A DNA stretch of 64,000 nucleotides from JAIBDK01 sp965261915 (lineage in GTDB: Bacteria; Pseudomonadota; Gammaproteobacteria; Arenicellales; Poriferihabitantaceae), in contig CBDHDW010000013.1 of assembly GCA_965261915.1 (NCBI GenBank), positions 682,001 through 746,000 on the forward strand, read 5' to 3'. The first letter of the stretch is position 1. Each line of letters starts with the position of its first letter. Below are positions 44,465-54,321 of the stretch, piece by piece. The translations under genes and the position numbers were made by a program. Below the pieces are notes generated by a model that did not search any database, had not been told where the DNA came from, and worked only from the letters and a program-made list of their open reading frames with translations.

Positions 44465-45787
44465 TTGGAAAAATCCGTCTATACCGTAAAGCAACTGAAC
44501 GGTGAGATTAAAAATCTCGTCGAACAAAGCTATCGATCAATTTGGGTTGAGGGAGAAATCTCCGGGTTGTCTAAACCGGCATCTGGACATCTCTATTTTT
44601 CATTAAAGGAAGAAAGCTCGTTAATTCGTTGTGCGTACTTCCGTAACCGCCAGTATAAAGGCGGATACCTTCCAACAGAAGGGTCTCAGGTTCTGCTGCA
44701 AGGCCAAATTTCATATTACGAACCGCGGGGCGATCTTCAGCTCATAGTGAGTTTTCTCGAAGATGCGGGAGAGGGCGCACTTCGCAGAGCATTCGAAAAA
44801 CTTAAGGCAAATCTCCAACAAAAGGGCTATTTTGATCAGGACATAAAGAAAACGATGCCTGATTTCCCAACTACCGCAGGCATCATCACATCAGAAACCG
44901 GTGCAGTAATAAAGGACATACTCACCACATTAAAAAGAAGAAATCCTGGAATAAAAGTAGTTCTATACCCAACTCGGGTACAGGGCGAATCTGCGGAAGT
45001 GGAAATTTCCCAGTCGATTGAGATCGCTGACCATCGAAATGAATGCGATATTCTGATACTGGCTCGAGGCGGCGGGTCCCTTGAAGATCTGCAGGCTTTC
45101 AACTCAGAAATGGTGGCTGATGCTATTTTTCACTGCAAAACACCCATTATTAGTGCAGTTGGTCATGAAACCGATGTCAGCATTGCCGATTTCGTCGCAG
45201 ACCAACGCGCTCCGACACCCACTGCTGCTGCCGAACTCGTTTCACTGGACACTGCTCAATTAAGTGTCAATATAAAGGGCATAAAAACACGCCTGATACA
45301 GCTCTTAAGCTCAGACATTGATCGCCGCAGGCAAACAGCAGATTATCTGCAGGCACGATTAACTAACCCCGAAGATGCGCTACAAAACTGGCAGCTGCAA
45401 AAAAATCAGGCTGTAATGCGATTATCAAATGGTTTGCAGTTGTCTGTGCTCCACCATCAAAATCGCCTGAAGTCATATCAGTTCACCATTGTGGCGAATT
45501 CGCCGTTGAAAAGGCTAACGCACTATCGACAGTCCCTTTTCAGAGACAGAAAATTGATTTGCAGAATGTCACAAGTAAAATTAAGTCAATTAGCGAATGA
45601 AACTCGTATGCAGAAAGAAAAATTACATTTAATGGCACCGCAAAATACCCTAAACCGCGGGTATGCCATTGTACAGCGGCAAAGTGGTGAAATAGTTAGT
45701 CGATCGGAAAATGTGTCCAAAAAGGAAAACCTCAAGATCACCGTCTCGAAAGGCACAATTGATGTTGCTGTCACTGAAACAAATTAG
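44465..45787 (+). CDS. xseA: Exodeoxyribonuclease VII large subunit
   Basis: 440 residues. The N-terminal OB domain (SIWVEGEISGLSKPASGHLY) is followed by the catalytic domain with GIITSETGAVIKDILTTLKR, ILARGGGSLEDLQAFN and the invariant VGHETDVSIADFVADQRAPT. A coiled-coil tail ends with LNRGYAIVQRQSG. It degrades single-stranded DNA with XseB, which is not in the window. TTG start. Confidence 0.95.
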   Translation: MEKSVYTVKQLNGEIKNLVEQSYRSIWVEGEISGLSKPASGHLYFSLKEESSLIRCAYFRNRQYKGGYLPTEGSQVLLQGQISYYEPRGDLQLIVSFLEDAGEGALRRAFEKLKANLQQKGYFDQDIKKTMPDFPTTAGIITSETGAVIKDILTTLKRRNPGIKVVLYPTRVQGESAEVEISQSIEIADHRNECDILILARGGGSLEDLQAFNSEMVADAIFHCKTPIISAVGHETDVSIADFVADQRAPTPTAAAELVSLDTAQLSVNIKGIKTRLIQLLSSDIDRRRQTADYLQARLTNPEDALQNWQLQKNQAVMRLSNGLQLSVLHHQNRLKSYQFTIVANSPLKRLTHYRQSLFRDRKLICRMSQVKLSQLANETRMQKEKLHLMAPQNTLNRGYAIVQRQSGEIVSRSENVSKKENLKITVSKGTIDVAVTETN

Positions 45788-45793
45788 AATAAC

Positions 45794-46624
45794 TTGAAAA
45801 AGATAATTATTTTCTTTTTGAGCTGCCTGCTGATCGCTATTCAGGCTGGTGCGGAGTTACCGAGAAATAATCCGGTTCCCGGGGGAATCGCGGTCATACC
45901 ACTTTCGGATAGTCTGGATGAAAAACCGCTGGTTCGTTATGGCCAGAAAGTCGTTTGGATAGATGCTGAAGAAGGGATCTGGTTTGCGTTGGTTGGTATC
46001 GCGCAGGAAACTCTTCCGGGGAAGTACCTTATCACTATCGAACATCAGGATCATTCCCGGTATGGTCGCAGTTTCAGGATACACCCACTTGCTGCCGTTC
46101 AGGAACAAGGGACGATCGTACTTCCAAAAAGTGCAAGTGATATTGGTTTAGAAGCCCTGGACCCACCCGAATCCATCGCTACAGATACAGGCAACGAGGA
46201 TAATCTCTCCGCCATAGACTACCGTTTCCAACAGATTGTATCGAGCGGTAGTTATATTCCGTACGGCCGAGTTCTGCGCGACGAAAATTCTCCGACGATC
46301 ATTTCCCATCCGTGGATTACCTATCTAACAGAACCCGATGAGATCGTACGGGCACCCGCACCGGGGACGGTTAAACGAGTCTATATTTCAGATAACGGGA
46401 ATGTCACTACAGAAATTAATCACCATAATGGTTTGTCCTCATTAATCGGAAATCTGGGTCAGACAATTTTGAAGCCTGGGCAGTTTTTACAAACCGGTGA
46501 ACCAATCGGTACCACATCCGCACAACCAGAACGTAAAGACAAGGAAGCGTCGGGAAGAGTAGACTGGTATCTATTTCTCAATGAAACACTAATTGACCCG
46601 CTAAAGCTTACGCCTTCTGCCTGA
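45794..46624 (+). CDS. Exported M23-like protein lacking the catalytic motifs
   Basis: 276 residues with a Sec signal peptide (IIIFFLSCLLIAIQAGA). The order of elements follows M23 peptidases: an N-terminal beta domain, YGRVLRDENSPTIISHPWIT, the VRAPAPGTVKRVYISDNGNV strand pair, and LKPGQFLQTGEPIGTT. The zinc ligands HxxxD and HxH are absent (RVDWYLFL where HLHFE is expected). It is probably a catalytically dead LytM-type regulator of cell-wall amidases, like EnvC-class proteins. TTG start just after xseA. The 3' end overlaps der by 24 bases. Confidence 0.7.
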   Translation: MKKIIIFFLSCLLIAIQAGAELPRNNPVPGGIAVIPLSDSLDEKPLVRYGQKVVWIDAEEGIWFALVGIAQETLPGKYLITIEHQDHSRYGRSFRIHPLAAVQEQGTIVLPKSASDIGLEALDPPESIATDTGNEDNLSAIDYRFQQIVSSGSYIPYGRVLRDENSPTIISHPWITYLTEPDEIVRAPAPGTVKRVYISDNGNVTTEINHHNGLSSLIGNLGQTILKPGQFLQTGEPIGTTSAQPERKDKEASGRVDWYLFLNETLIDPLKLTPSA

Positions 46625-47974
46625 ACGTTTTTTAAATGCCGTTTTGTTAGGATTACGCTGCTTAAATGGATTCTCGGCTGTTCTAGTGAATATTTTTATG
46701 GGAGTGCCTACCAGCTTATAAAACCTGGAAAAAAATCGTTGCAGATAACGAACATACGATTGTGGAATATCCTTGGCCTGGTTTCCGTGAATGACAATAA
46801 TGGGTGGATTTTTACCGGCCTGATGCGCGAACTTTAGTCTGACCGGGCGCTGGTTGTGCATGGGAGGCGGAGTACGGATCACCGCCTGTTCCAGTGTACG
46901 GCTTAGGCTGGATGTGGCAATTTCTATCATGGCACTATTGTAAGCTCTCATTGCGGCGGGAATCACATCGCGAATGTTTGAGCCGTGCAATGCTGAAATT
47001 GTCACAATTTCCGGAGACGGCAGAAATTCAAATTTTTTGCTTACCTCCTTTTTCAGCTGGTTCTTAGCCTTCCCGTCCAATGTATCCCATTTATTGACGA
47101 CCAAAACAATCGATTTTCCAAAATCATTAACCATCCCAGCTATCGTAGCGTCCTGGGTTCCAACGCCAGATTCCGCATCAACAACAAGAATTGTTACATT
47201 CGATTTTTCAATCGCCTGCAGTGTTTTAACCACAGAAAACTTTTCGATAACGTCATTGACCTTTGCTTTTTTTCTTACACCCGCTGTATCAATCAATACA
47301 ATGGAGCGATCTTCAAACTCTAACGGTATTTGCACACTGTCCCGAGTAGTACCGGGAATATCGCTAACGATGACCCGCGATTCGCCCAGTATTTTGTTGA
47401 TAAGCGTTGATTTTCCGACATTCGGACGCCCCGCAATGGTAAATACTGGCGCATCTTCCATCTCCTGTTGGTGTGCAATATCCTGGTCACCGGGTAAAAT
47501 TTGATCGATAAATTGAATAACACCATCACCGCGTTTTGCGGATATCGAAATGGGGACTCCTAAACCCAGTTCCTGGAACTCTGAAATGGCCAATTCATCT
47601 AATATGCCTTCCGTCTTGTTCACTATGATGTAAACTGAAATCCCTCTTTGGCGCAGTATATTGGCGATTTCCTTATCCTGGGGCACCAAACCCTGAGTGT
47701 AGTCGACCAGAAACAAAACAACATCCGATTCCTCAAGCACCTGTTCAACCTGAGATTTAATATCTGCTGAAAATACCTGATTATCATCCCCTTCCAGGCC
47801 CCCGGTATCGACAACAATAAACGAACTATTCCCGATGTTGCCTGTTCCATACAACCGATCTCTTGTAACCCCCGGTTGGTCATCAACAAGCGCATCACGG
47901 GTTTTCGTGAGTCGATTGAATAATGTAGACTTTCCCACATTGGGCCGGCCTACCAGTGAGATAACAGGTAACAT
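46601..47974 (-). CDS. der: Ribosome biogenesis GTPase Der (EngA)
   Basis: 457 residues with two tandem Era-like G domains, each starting GRPNVGKSTL (near residues 8 and 180), DTAGV/DTGG G3 motifs, NKWD and NKTE G4 motifs, and a C-terminal KH-like domain (RPVRLKFAHQAGKNPPIIVI). Needed for 50S assembly. Last gene of the ndk-rlmN-pilF-rodZ-hisS-yfgM-bamB-der run, 73 bases after bamB. Confidence 0.97.
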   Translation of the reverse strand: MLPVISLVGRPNVGKSTLFNRLTKTRDALVDDQPGVTRDRLYGTGNIGNSSFIVVDTGGLEGDDNQVFSADIKSQVEQVLEESDVVLFLVDYTQGLVPQDKEIANILRQRGISVYIIVNKTEGILDELAISEFQELGLGVPISISAKRGDGVIQFIDQILPGDQDIAHQQEMEDAPVFTIAGRPNVGKSTLINKILGESRVIVSDIPGTTRDSVQIPLEFEDRSIVLIDTAGVRKKAKVNDVIEKFSVVKTLQAIEKSNVTILVVDAESGVGTQDATIAGMVNDFGKSIVLVVNKWDTLDGKAKNQLKKEVSKKFEFLPSPEIVTISALHGSNIRDVIPAAMRAYNSAMIEIATSSLSRTLEQAVIRTPPPMHNQRPVRLKFAHQAGKNPPIIVIHGNQAKDIPQSYVRYLQRFFSRFYKLVGTPIKIFTRTAENPFKQRNPNKTAFKKRSGRRRKL

Positions 47975-48047
47975 TGGAACTATCCCTGAATGTCAGGCGA
48001 ATTATTGGATAATATAAGTTTTAAAGCTTGACTTCGCGACTTAAAGC

Positions 48048-49223
48048 CTACAGTGACACTGCCACCAAATCGCCTTCAGAAGTAAATGCGGTTACCAGAT
48101 TATCGCTGTTTACAATTCCCAGAATCGCACCCTTGGAAATTTTCCTGGTCTCAATCAGCGCACCCGATTTAGGATCCAGGGTATGCAGGTTTCCTTTCGA
48201 ATCACCGATCAGAATTCGATTATTTGTGAAGACAGGAGGACTAACCCCGTGTCCTGTAAATGCATCCTGTGACCACTCTTTCTCTCCGGTTTGAATATCC
48301 AATGAAACGACTTCACCGAGTTCCTGAATAACAATCAATGACGATTTATTACTTGCCATTGCAAGTCGTGTCGATAAATCTGTTCTCCAAACTGTAGATG
48401 CATTTTGAATTTGTACCGCGACAATACTACCCTGATAGGTAGAGCTATATACTAATGAACCCTGAACTATGGGTGGAGAATCCGAATCATTAAGACGCTC
48501 AAGCTCATTTTGCCCTTGCACAAAGGATAATTCAGCCTCCCAATAATCACGCCCGCTGATGACATTATTCGCTATCAACTTTCCATTGGAGAGGCCGACT
48601 AAAACCGCATCCCCGGTAATCACCGGCTTCGAATCTCCATGAAGTGTTAATCCTTTAATTTCTTTCGTAACTTGCCAGGCTATTTCTCCGTTTTTGGAAT
48701 CGATACCAATGACCAGTCCGTCCGAAGTTCTGACCACGATTCGCCCTTTCCCAATTGCTGGAATGGCGGAAACATTTCTTTTAATATTGGTCTCCCATAA
48801 CGGGTTACCATTTTCTGAAGCTAGTGCGCGAACGGTACCGTTATCATGAGAAAACACAACAATCCCTTCACCGACTGCTATCGCCGCATTTACAGCTTGT
48901 TCCGTTTCTATCTTCCAGATTACATCACCCGTCCTTGCATTTCGGCGGTAAACCACCCCTTCCCGGTTAGCGATATAAACGCTATCTCCTGCGATTGTCG
49001 GCACCAGTTTTGCAAAACCGTCGTTCGCACCACCGCCAATGGAAGCATCCCACAGAATTTTGAGTTCCTCTGCCCCGCTATCTGCCGGTAACTCTTTGGG
49101 CTCAATCGGTTCCTGATAAATACCCCAAAGGGTTTCTTCTGGAACTTTATCTTTATTACATGCCGTCATCAGCACAGCAAATAGCGTGCAAATAACCAAA
49201 TGACCATAGCGTGAAAAATTCAT
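48048..49223 (-). CDS. bamB: Outer membrane protein assembly factor BamB
   Basis: About 391 residues: a lipoprotein signal with lipobox LMTAC, then an eight-bladed PQQ-type beta-propeller with repeated GxxxAxxxxxG/W motifs, such as NAAIAVGEGIVVFSHDNGTV and SSTYQGSIVAVQIQNASTVW. It is the scaffold lipoprotein of the BAM complex. The ATG at 49223 (MNFSRYGHLVI) lies just after the yfgM stop. A GTG four codons upstream is an alternative. Confidence 0.95.
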   Translation of the reverse strand: MNFSRYGHLVICTLFAVLMTACNKDKVPEETLWGIYQEPIEPKELPADSGAEELKILWDASIGGGANDGFAKLVPTIAGDSVYIANREGVVYRRNARTGDVIWKIETEQAVNAAIAVGEGIVVFSHDNGTVRALASENGNPLWETNIKRNVSAIPAIGKGRIVVRTSDGLVIGIDSKNGEIAWQVTKEIKGLTLHGDSKPVITGDAVLVGLSNGKLIANNVISGRDYWEAELSFVQGQNELERLNDSDSPPIVQGSLVYSSTYQGSIVAVQIQNASTVWRTDLSTRLAMASNKSSLIVIQELGEVVSLDIQTGEKEWSQDAFTGHGVSPPVFTNNRILIGDSKGNLHTLDPKSGALIETRKISKGAILGIVNSDNLVTAFTSEGDLVAVSL

Positions 49224-49224
49224 A

Positions 49225-49869
49225 TTAACTTGCACTCAAATTATCCAGTTTCAGCCGAATTAACGCACTGTGGTCTGAACTCGTTGGTAAAACATCAAGA
49301 CTGCTTTCATAGGCATCCCGCGCCTTTGCAACGTCACCTTCCTGATTACGCATTGCGTACGCATCGCCCGATAATTCAAGATATCGCGACTCATAACTTG
49401 AATACTCAATCCCATTAACCAACTCAAGAACATCTTCGGCTCGGCTTTGTGCCAAATATAGTGTGGACAAACGGATTCGCGCAACATGCTTTAATGCGCC
49501 GTCTAACGCTTGCTCAAGTACCCAGTTTAGTTGGGAGATCGCTTCATCCAGATTGTTTTCTTCGACGAGTTGTTTAGCCACAGTAAAAACAGCAAGTGAA
49601 GCGTAATGGCTTGTCTGGTGGTCTGACTGTAATTGAGTCAATATACTCAGTCGGGACTGGGAATCTGCTGTGATGATAATTTCTTCGTATAATTCAGAAG
49701 CTTGCTCACCCTGACGTTGCTCATAGCTTTGCCAGGAATTAAATCCTACGATACCACCCAAACCCAGCACAATTCCAAAGATAATCGACTTACCGTTATC
49801 GTTCCAAAATGCTTTCGCTCTTGCGACATCATCATCTTCAGCAAACTGTGGAAATTTTTCTTCGGCCAT
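49225..49869 (-). CDS. yfgM: YfgM-type TPR protein
   Basis: 214 residues. One N-terminal membrane helix (SIIFGIVLGLGGIVGFNSW) follows a short cytoplasmic start, then TPR-like helices in the periplasm (AISQLNWVLEQALDGALKHV, GDVAKARDAYESSLDVLP). In Escherichia coli YfgM associates with SecYEG and PpiD as part of a periplasmic chaperone network. Conserved position between hisS and bamB. Confidence 0.92.
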   Translation of the reverse strand: MAEEKFPQFAEDDDVARAKAFWNDNGKSIIFGIVLGLGGIVGFNSWQSYEQRQGEQASELYEEIIITADSQSRLSILTQLQSDHQTSHYASLAVFTVAKQLVEENNLDEAISQLNWVLEQALDGALKHVARIRLSTLYLAQSRAEDVLELVNGIEYSSYESRYLELSGDAYAMRNQEGDVAKARDAYESSLDVLPTSSDHSALIRLKLDNLSAS

Positions 49870-49895
49870 GTTCTTAACTCTAAATAAACTCTAAA

Positions 49896-51179
49896 TTAGT
49901 TACTTGCAGTCGAATGTGAATCCAGATTGGACGCACACCAATTATCCAGTTGCGTCAACGGGAGTTCGAACTGCGGGATATTCTCACGTAAATCTTTTAT
50001 CTGCACAATGTCATTTTGCTTTTCCATTTCGCCCAAAATAAAGGCGAAACGGGCACCAGACTGATCGGCTTTTTTAAACTGGTTTTTCATTTTTCCACCA
50101 CCAAAGTGATTGATTATATAGTATCCGTTATTCCTGAGTTTTTCGGCAAGCAAAATAGATTGGGCATCATCGTCGGTAGTGTCAATAATGTAAACACTAA
50201 TTCGATTGGAGGAAAAGTCTTTATTCTGTTGCTCTACAAGATCGATCAGCCTTTCCATGCCCATGGCAAACCCGATTGCCGGGGTATCCCGACCACCGCG
50301 GTTACCAACCAGTCCATCATATCGGCCTCCAGCACACACTGCTGACTGTGCACCCAGACCCTCTGTCACCCATTCAAAAACAGTGCTCGTGTAATAGTCG
50401 AGTCCGCGCACCAGTTTTGGATTGATTACGTACTCTATTCCAGTTGTAGTCAGGGAATGGCAAATTTGAGTAAAGTTGCGCTGTTCTTCAACGCTCAGAG
50501 AATCAAAAATACTGGGAGCTTCATTGATAATTTCAACTGTTTTAGGATTCTTACTATCCAGAATTCTTAACGGATTTCGCTCCAGCCTCCGGATACTGTC
50601 TTCATCCAGATCACCTGCGTGGAGCGTCAGGAATGCTTTGAGCGATTCTCGATATCGCGCACGACTATCCGCTGAACCCAAGGTGTTTATTTGCAGTTTA
50701 ATATTAGTCAACCCCAAATCCTTGCAAATTCTTTCACCAACCCGAATAATTTCACCATCGATATCCGGACCATCCCAGCCAAACGCTTCAATTCCAAACT
50801 GATGAAATTGTCGAAACCGCCCTTTTTGCGGCCGTTCCCGGCGAAACATTGGTCCCATATACCAGAATTTTTGTTGGGTGTTATGCAGCAAGCCGTGCTC
50901 AATGCACGCGCGCACGGTCGCTGCTGTCGCTTCAGGACGCATTGAAAGCGGTTCACCCCCGCTATCTTTGAATGAATACATTTCCTTTTCGACTATATCG
51001 GTTTGATCACCGATTGATTGTTTGAACAGTGCCGTCTTTTCCAGAATGGGTGACCGTATTTCTTCATATCCGTATTGCCATGCAATTTTTCGAATTACCG
51101 CCTCAACTGCATGCCACCGTCCAATCCGCTGCGGCAGCAGATCATTCATTCCCTTGACACCCTGTATCTTATTACTCAT
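49896..51179 (-). CDS. hisS: Histidyl-tRNA synthetase
   Basis: 427 residues of a class II synthetase. IQGVKGMNDLLPQRIGRW starts the protein. Motif 2 is GPMFRRERPQKGRFRQFHQF. The histidine-specific LVRGLDYYTSTVFEWV and CAGGRYDGLVGNRGGRDTPA segments and the anticodon-binding domain follow. The ATG at 51179 is the family start; the frame stays open for 70 more codons upstream, overlapping rodZ, but that part is not conserved. The usual ispG gene between rodZ and hisS is absent. Confidence 0.95.
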   Translation of the reverse strand: MSNKIQGVKGMNDLLPQRIGRWHAVEAVIRKIAWQYGYEEIRSPILEKTALFKQSIGDQTDIVEKEMYSFKDSGGEPLSMRPEATAATVRACIEHGLLHNTQQKFWYMGPMFRRERPQKGRFRQFHQFGIEAFGWDGPDIDGEIIRVGERICKDLGLTNIKLQINTLGSADSRARYRESLKAFLTLHAGDLDEDSIRRLERNPLRILDSKNPKTVEIINEAPSIFDSLSVEEQRNFTQICHSLTTTGIEYVINPKLVRGLDYYTSTVFEWVTEGLGAQSAVCAGGRYDGLVGNRGGRDTPAIGFAMGMERLIDLVEQQNKDFSSNRISVYIIDTTDDDAQSILLAEKLRNNGYYIINHFGGGKMKNQFKKADQSGARFAFILGEMEKQNDIVQIKDLRENIPQFELPLTQLDNWCASNLDSHSTASN

Positions 51180-51225
51180 GGTCCTGGTATTGGTCTTACT
51201 CAGATTTTTTCGAACGGGATTGTGG

Positions 51226-52377
51226 CTATTCGCCAACGAGGAATCGGACAAAAAGCCCACTCTTGTGCGGTTTGAATTCAACCAACTCCCCTTGATATTC
51301 GACCTCAACTCCGGTGGAAGCGCCAATAAATACAGCGAACGGTGGCTGACCGTGTAATTCAAGTCTCGCACCACTTTCAATGGTTTCATAAATTAGTTTT
51401 TTGCCGCTATGGTCCCTTACATCCAGCCAGGTTTGTACATTCACCTTCAACACAATCCAGTCAGGTGAGCTGACGTCAAAAGTGATATCCGCGTTTTCTG
51501 CGCTGGTTTCTGCTGAACCTGCGTCAATATCGGCAGTGGCAAATAAAGCCGAGTCATCCACACTAACGGTAGGCAATACATTTTCTTCAACGTTACTAAT
51601 ATCGAGTTCGGTATGTTCCCCGGTATCCGGTTCTGTTGATTCCGTTTCCTGATTTTCAGACGGTCCTTCTTGTTTAACATCTGAATCTGAAATTTCCGCA
51701 GGTAAAGAATTCTCCTGCTTCGCAGTTGTGCCAGGTGATATTTCTGGGGATGTTTCAGACTGATTTAAATAAGTTGTGAAATTTTCGAGCTCATCTGAAA
51801 AATTGGGCTCCGGTAAAACCGACTCGGGTTGTTTCTCGATATTTAGCTCAACTATTTGATTCGAAGGATCTTCATCAACCGTGTTGGATTCAGACGATTC
51901 ATCAAAAGACAATTGATTTCGTGCATTTACCGTTTTGGTTGAGAGATTCTCTATCCATTCGTTGACAGGATTATCCCCAGGGTGTTGCCAATACCACAGC
52001 AAACAAATAAAACTAACCGCCAAAATCAAAAATAACACCGCCGATCGTTTTCGGGATTTTTCCTGGTGCCCGTGGGCACGCTGATGATTCGGTTCAAGAA
52101 CAATACCAGACGATGTTTCTGTTAAATCCTTGCGATGGAACTCGATGGATGCATCAATATCCAAATTAAGCAACCTGGCATAGCTCCGCCAATAACCAAT
52201 GATATAGGTTGGTCCCGGCAGGTTTTCATAGTCATTTGCTTCAACTGCCGTGAGCTGCGCTGTAGACAAAAACAGTTCTTGTGCAACGTCTGCTATTTCC
52301 AGGCCAAATTCAATTCGCTTCATGCGAAGCTGATCCCCGGGAGGAAGCATTGATGTCACGTCGGCTGTTTCCTGCAT
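51226..52377 (-). CDS. rodZ: Cytoskeleton protein RodZ
   Basis: 383 residues. A cytoplasmic helix-turn-helix domain (LRMKRIEFGLEIADVAQELF) is followed by a basic juxtamembrane stretch, one membrane helix (AVLFLILAVSFICLLWYW), a long acidic Ser/Glu/Thr-rich linker and a periplasmic DUF4115 domain (VNVQTWLDVRDHSGKKLIYE). It links MreB to the elongasome. Two bases separate it from pilF. Confidence 0.92.
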   Translation of the reverse strand: MQETADVTSMLPPGDQLRMKRIEFGLEIADVAQELFLSTAQLTAVEANDYENLPGPTYIIGYWRSYARLLNLDIDASIEFHRKDLTETSSGIVLEPNHQRAHGHQEKSRKRSAVLFLILAVSFICLLWYWQHPGDNPVNEWIENLSTKTVNARNQLSFDESSESNTVDEDPSNQIVELNIEKQPESVLPEPNFSDELENFTTYLNQSETSPEISPGTTAKQENSLPAEISDSDVKQEGPSENQETESTEPDTGEHTELDISNVEENVLPTVSVDDSALFATADIDAGSAETSAENADITFDVSSPDWIVLKVNVQTWLDVRDHSGKKLIYETIESGARLELHGQPPFAVFIGASTGVEVEYQGELVEFKPHKSGLFVRFLVGE

Positions 52378-52379
52378 GC

Positions 52380-53153
52380 TTAACCTGAATTCAGTAACGT
52401 ATTAAGTTTGGCGTTTTTGCTCGAACCCGGATAGCGCCGCAGTAATTCTCGGCGGTATTGGTTTGCTTTATTTATATCACCCAACCTGTTTTCAACCACC
52501 GCTGCCAAATATAACGAATTTTCCGAAATTACGCCTGTAGCAAAGTATCGCTCTAAAAACCCTCTGGCTGAAAGGTATTCTTTTTGCGCAAAACTGACCT
52601 CGGCCATGGGCAATAATGCCTGAGGCAGATATGGATAATCATCCAAAACGGTCCGTAAATAATGATCTGCTTTTACGACTTTGCCGCTTTTCTGATAACA
52701 AATTCCAAGTCCCAGCTGAGTTCCGAAAACCTGATCATTGGTCGCATTCTTCTCGACTTTCAAGAGCTGCTGAATCCCTTTTGATGTCTGTTTATTTTGA
52801 CAAAGGTGAATTCCAAGATCGTTAACTGCGAGAAAATTTTCCGGATTCAGCGAAACTGCACGTTCAAAATTGGAAGTTGCCTGCAAAATGTCACCTTGCT
52901 GGGCAAGTAGCAGTCCCTTGGCGTGGTACGCTCGATCCGATTTTGGGTTAGTAGCAATTGCTGCATCAAATTCAATCGACGCGGTGCCATACTGCCTCTC
53001 ACGCAGATAAGTCATACCCAAATTAACGTGGGCATCAGCGCGCTCTTCCGGCGCCCATTTTTTTGGCCGATTCGGATCAGTGCTCACACAACCAGTTAGA
53101 ATGATGAGTATGACGGCGCTACAGATTAATTTAAATTGAGTGGAAAATTTCAC
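52380..53153 (-). CDS. pilF: Type IV pilus biogenesis lipoprotein PilF/PilW
   Basis: About 257 residues. A lipoprotein signal with lipobox ILTGC is followed by six TPR-like units (ADAHVNLGMTYLRERQYGTA, AVNDLGIHLCQNKQTSKGIQ, and so on). PilF is the pilotin that places the PilQ secretin in the outer membrane. The GTG at 53153 overlaps the rlmN stop by four bases and gives the proper signal peptide. The longer frame to 53231 lies inside rlmN. No other pilus gene is in the window. Confidence 0.9.
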   Translation of the reverse strand: MKFSTQFKLICSAVILIILTGCVSTDPNRPKKWAPEERADAHVNLGMTYLRERQYGTASIEFDAAIATNPKSDRAYHAKGLLLAQQGDILQATSNFERAVSLNPENFLAVNDLGIHLCQNKQTSKGIQQLLKVEKNATNDQVFGTQLGLGICYQKSGKVVKADHYLRTVLDDYPYLPQALLPMAEVSFAQKEYLSARGFLERYFATGVISENSLYLAAVVENRLGDINKANQYRRELLRRYPGSSKNAKLNTLLNSG

Positions 53154-54286
53154 GAAAACGTCACCTCCATCTGCTTCATACGAGTCGAACGCTTGGTTCG
53201 GTCGACGAAGTCTCCAGCCAATTGACCGCAAGCTGCATCGATATCATCCCCTCGAGTTTTCCTTGTAATCGTGAAAATATTCATTTTCTGCAATACTTCA
53301 CTAAAACGATGTATCGCATTATTACTGGAACGCTCAAACTGGGTTTCAGGAAAACGATTAAAGGGAATCAGGTTCACTTTAGAAGGAACTTCTTTGAGCA
53401 AATATCCGAGTTGTTTTGCGTGGAAAGCACTATCGTTGATACCCTTAAGCATGACGTATTCGAATGTAACTCTTTGACGATTATTACGATCAACGTAATT
53501 TTTACAACTATCCAGCAACTCAGCAATGGGGTACTTTTTATTTAGCGGAACCAGTTTATCTCGCAACTCGTCGTTCGGGGCGTGCAAGGAAACCGCAAGG
53601 CTGACCGGACAATCGATTTTGAGCCGGTCGATCATTGGCACCATTCCAGCAGTACTCAAAGTGACTCGTCGTCTGGATAATCCAAAAGCAAAATCATCCA
53701 TCATCAACTTCATCGCAGCGACAACATTGTCATAGTTTAATAGGGGTTCCCCCATACCCATCATCACCACATTGGTGACAGGCCTGCGCTGGTCGTTGTC
53801 ATGACGTTGGAATATCTGCCCTTCGGACAATTCCATTTTTTCAAGAAGTGTATTCGCTAGCCACAACTGGGAAATGATTTCCCCAATATCAGGGTTTCTA
53901 TTGAAGCCTTGTCTGGCGGTGGAACAAAAAGTGCAGTTTAATCCACAGCCTACCTGAGATGATATACAAAGGGTTCCGCGATCGGCTTCAGGAATATAAA
54001 CAGTCTCAATACAGTTGCCGTCGTGCAGTCGAAAAAGCCATTTAACCGTTCCATCGACGGATCTTTGCTCACTTGCAACCTCAGGCATGGAAAGATTTGA
54101 TAATGAATTCAGTTTTTCACGAAGCGTTTTACTGAAATCCGTCATCTCAGAGTACGATATCGTATTTCGCTGGTACACCCATTGCAGAATCTGCTTCGCA
54201 CGGAATCCTTTTTCCCCAATATTCAGGAAAAAGGACTCCATCGCCGAACGATCCAGAGACATCAAATTAACGGGTGTTTGCGACAC
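53150..54286 (-). CDS. rlmN: 23S rRNA/tRNA adenine-C2 methyltransferase RlmN
   Basis: A 378-residue radical SAM enzyme with the CxxxCxxC cluster in GCGLNCTFCSTARQGFNRN, the MGMGEPLLNYDNV motif, LAVSLHAPNDELRDKLVPLN and the C-terminal RGDDIDAACGQLAG with the methyl-carrying Cys. It methylates A2503 of 23S rRNA and A37 of some tRNAs. Upstream of pilF in the conserved order. Confidence 0.97.
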   Translation of the reverse strand: MSQTPVNLMSLDRSAMESFFLNIGEKGFRAKQILQWVYQRNTISYSEMTDFSKTLREKLNSLSNLSMPEVASEQRSVDGTVKWLFRLHDGNCIETVYIPEADRGTLCISSQVGCGLNCTFCSTARQGFNRNPDIGEIISQLWLANTLLEKMELSEGQIFQRHDNDQRRPVTNVVMMGMGEPLLNYDNVVAAMKLMMDDFAFGLSRRRVTLSTAGMVPMIDRLKIDCPVSLAVSLHAPNDELRDKLVPLNKKYPIAELLDSCKNYVDRNNRQRVTFEYVMLKGINDSAFHAKQLGYLLKEVPSKVNLIPFNRFPETQFERSSNNAIHRFSEVLQKMNIFTITRKTRGDDIDAACGQLAGDFVDRTKRSTRMKQMEVTFS

Positions 54287-54321
54287 GCTATCTGCTCTTT
54301 CGCTCAGCTAATCAGGTACTG

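Noticed and set aside
51180..51389. N-terminal extension of hisS
   Set aside because: It would overlap rodZ by 164 bases. The segment is not part of the family, which starts at the ATG at 51179.
53154..53231. Longer start for pilF
   Set aside because: It lies inside rlmN and would bury the lipoprotein signal peptide. The GTG at 53153 with a GTGA overlap is the natural start.
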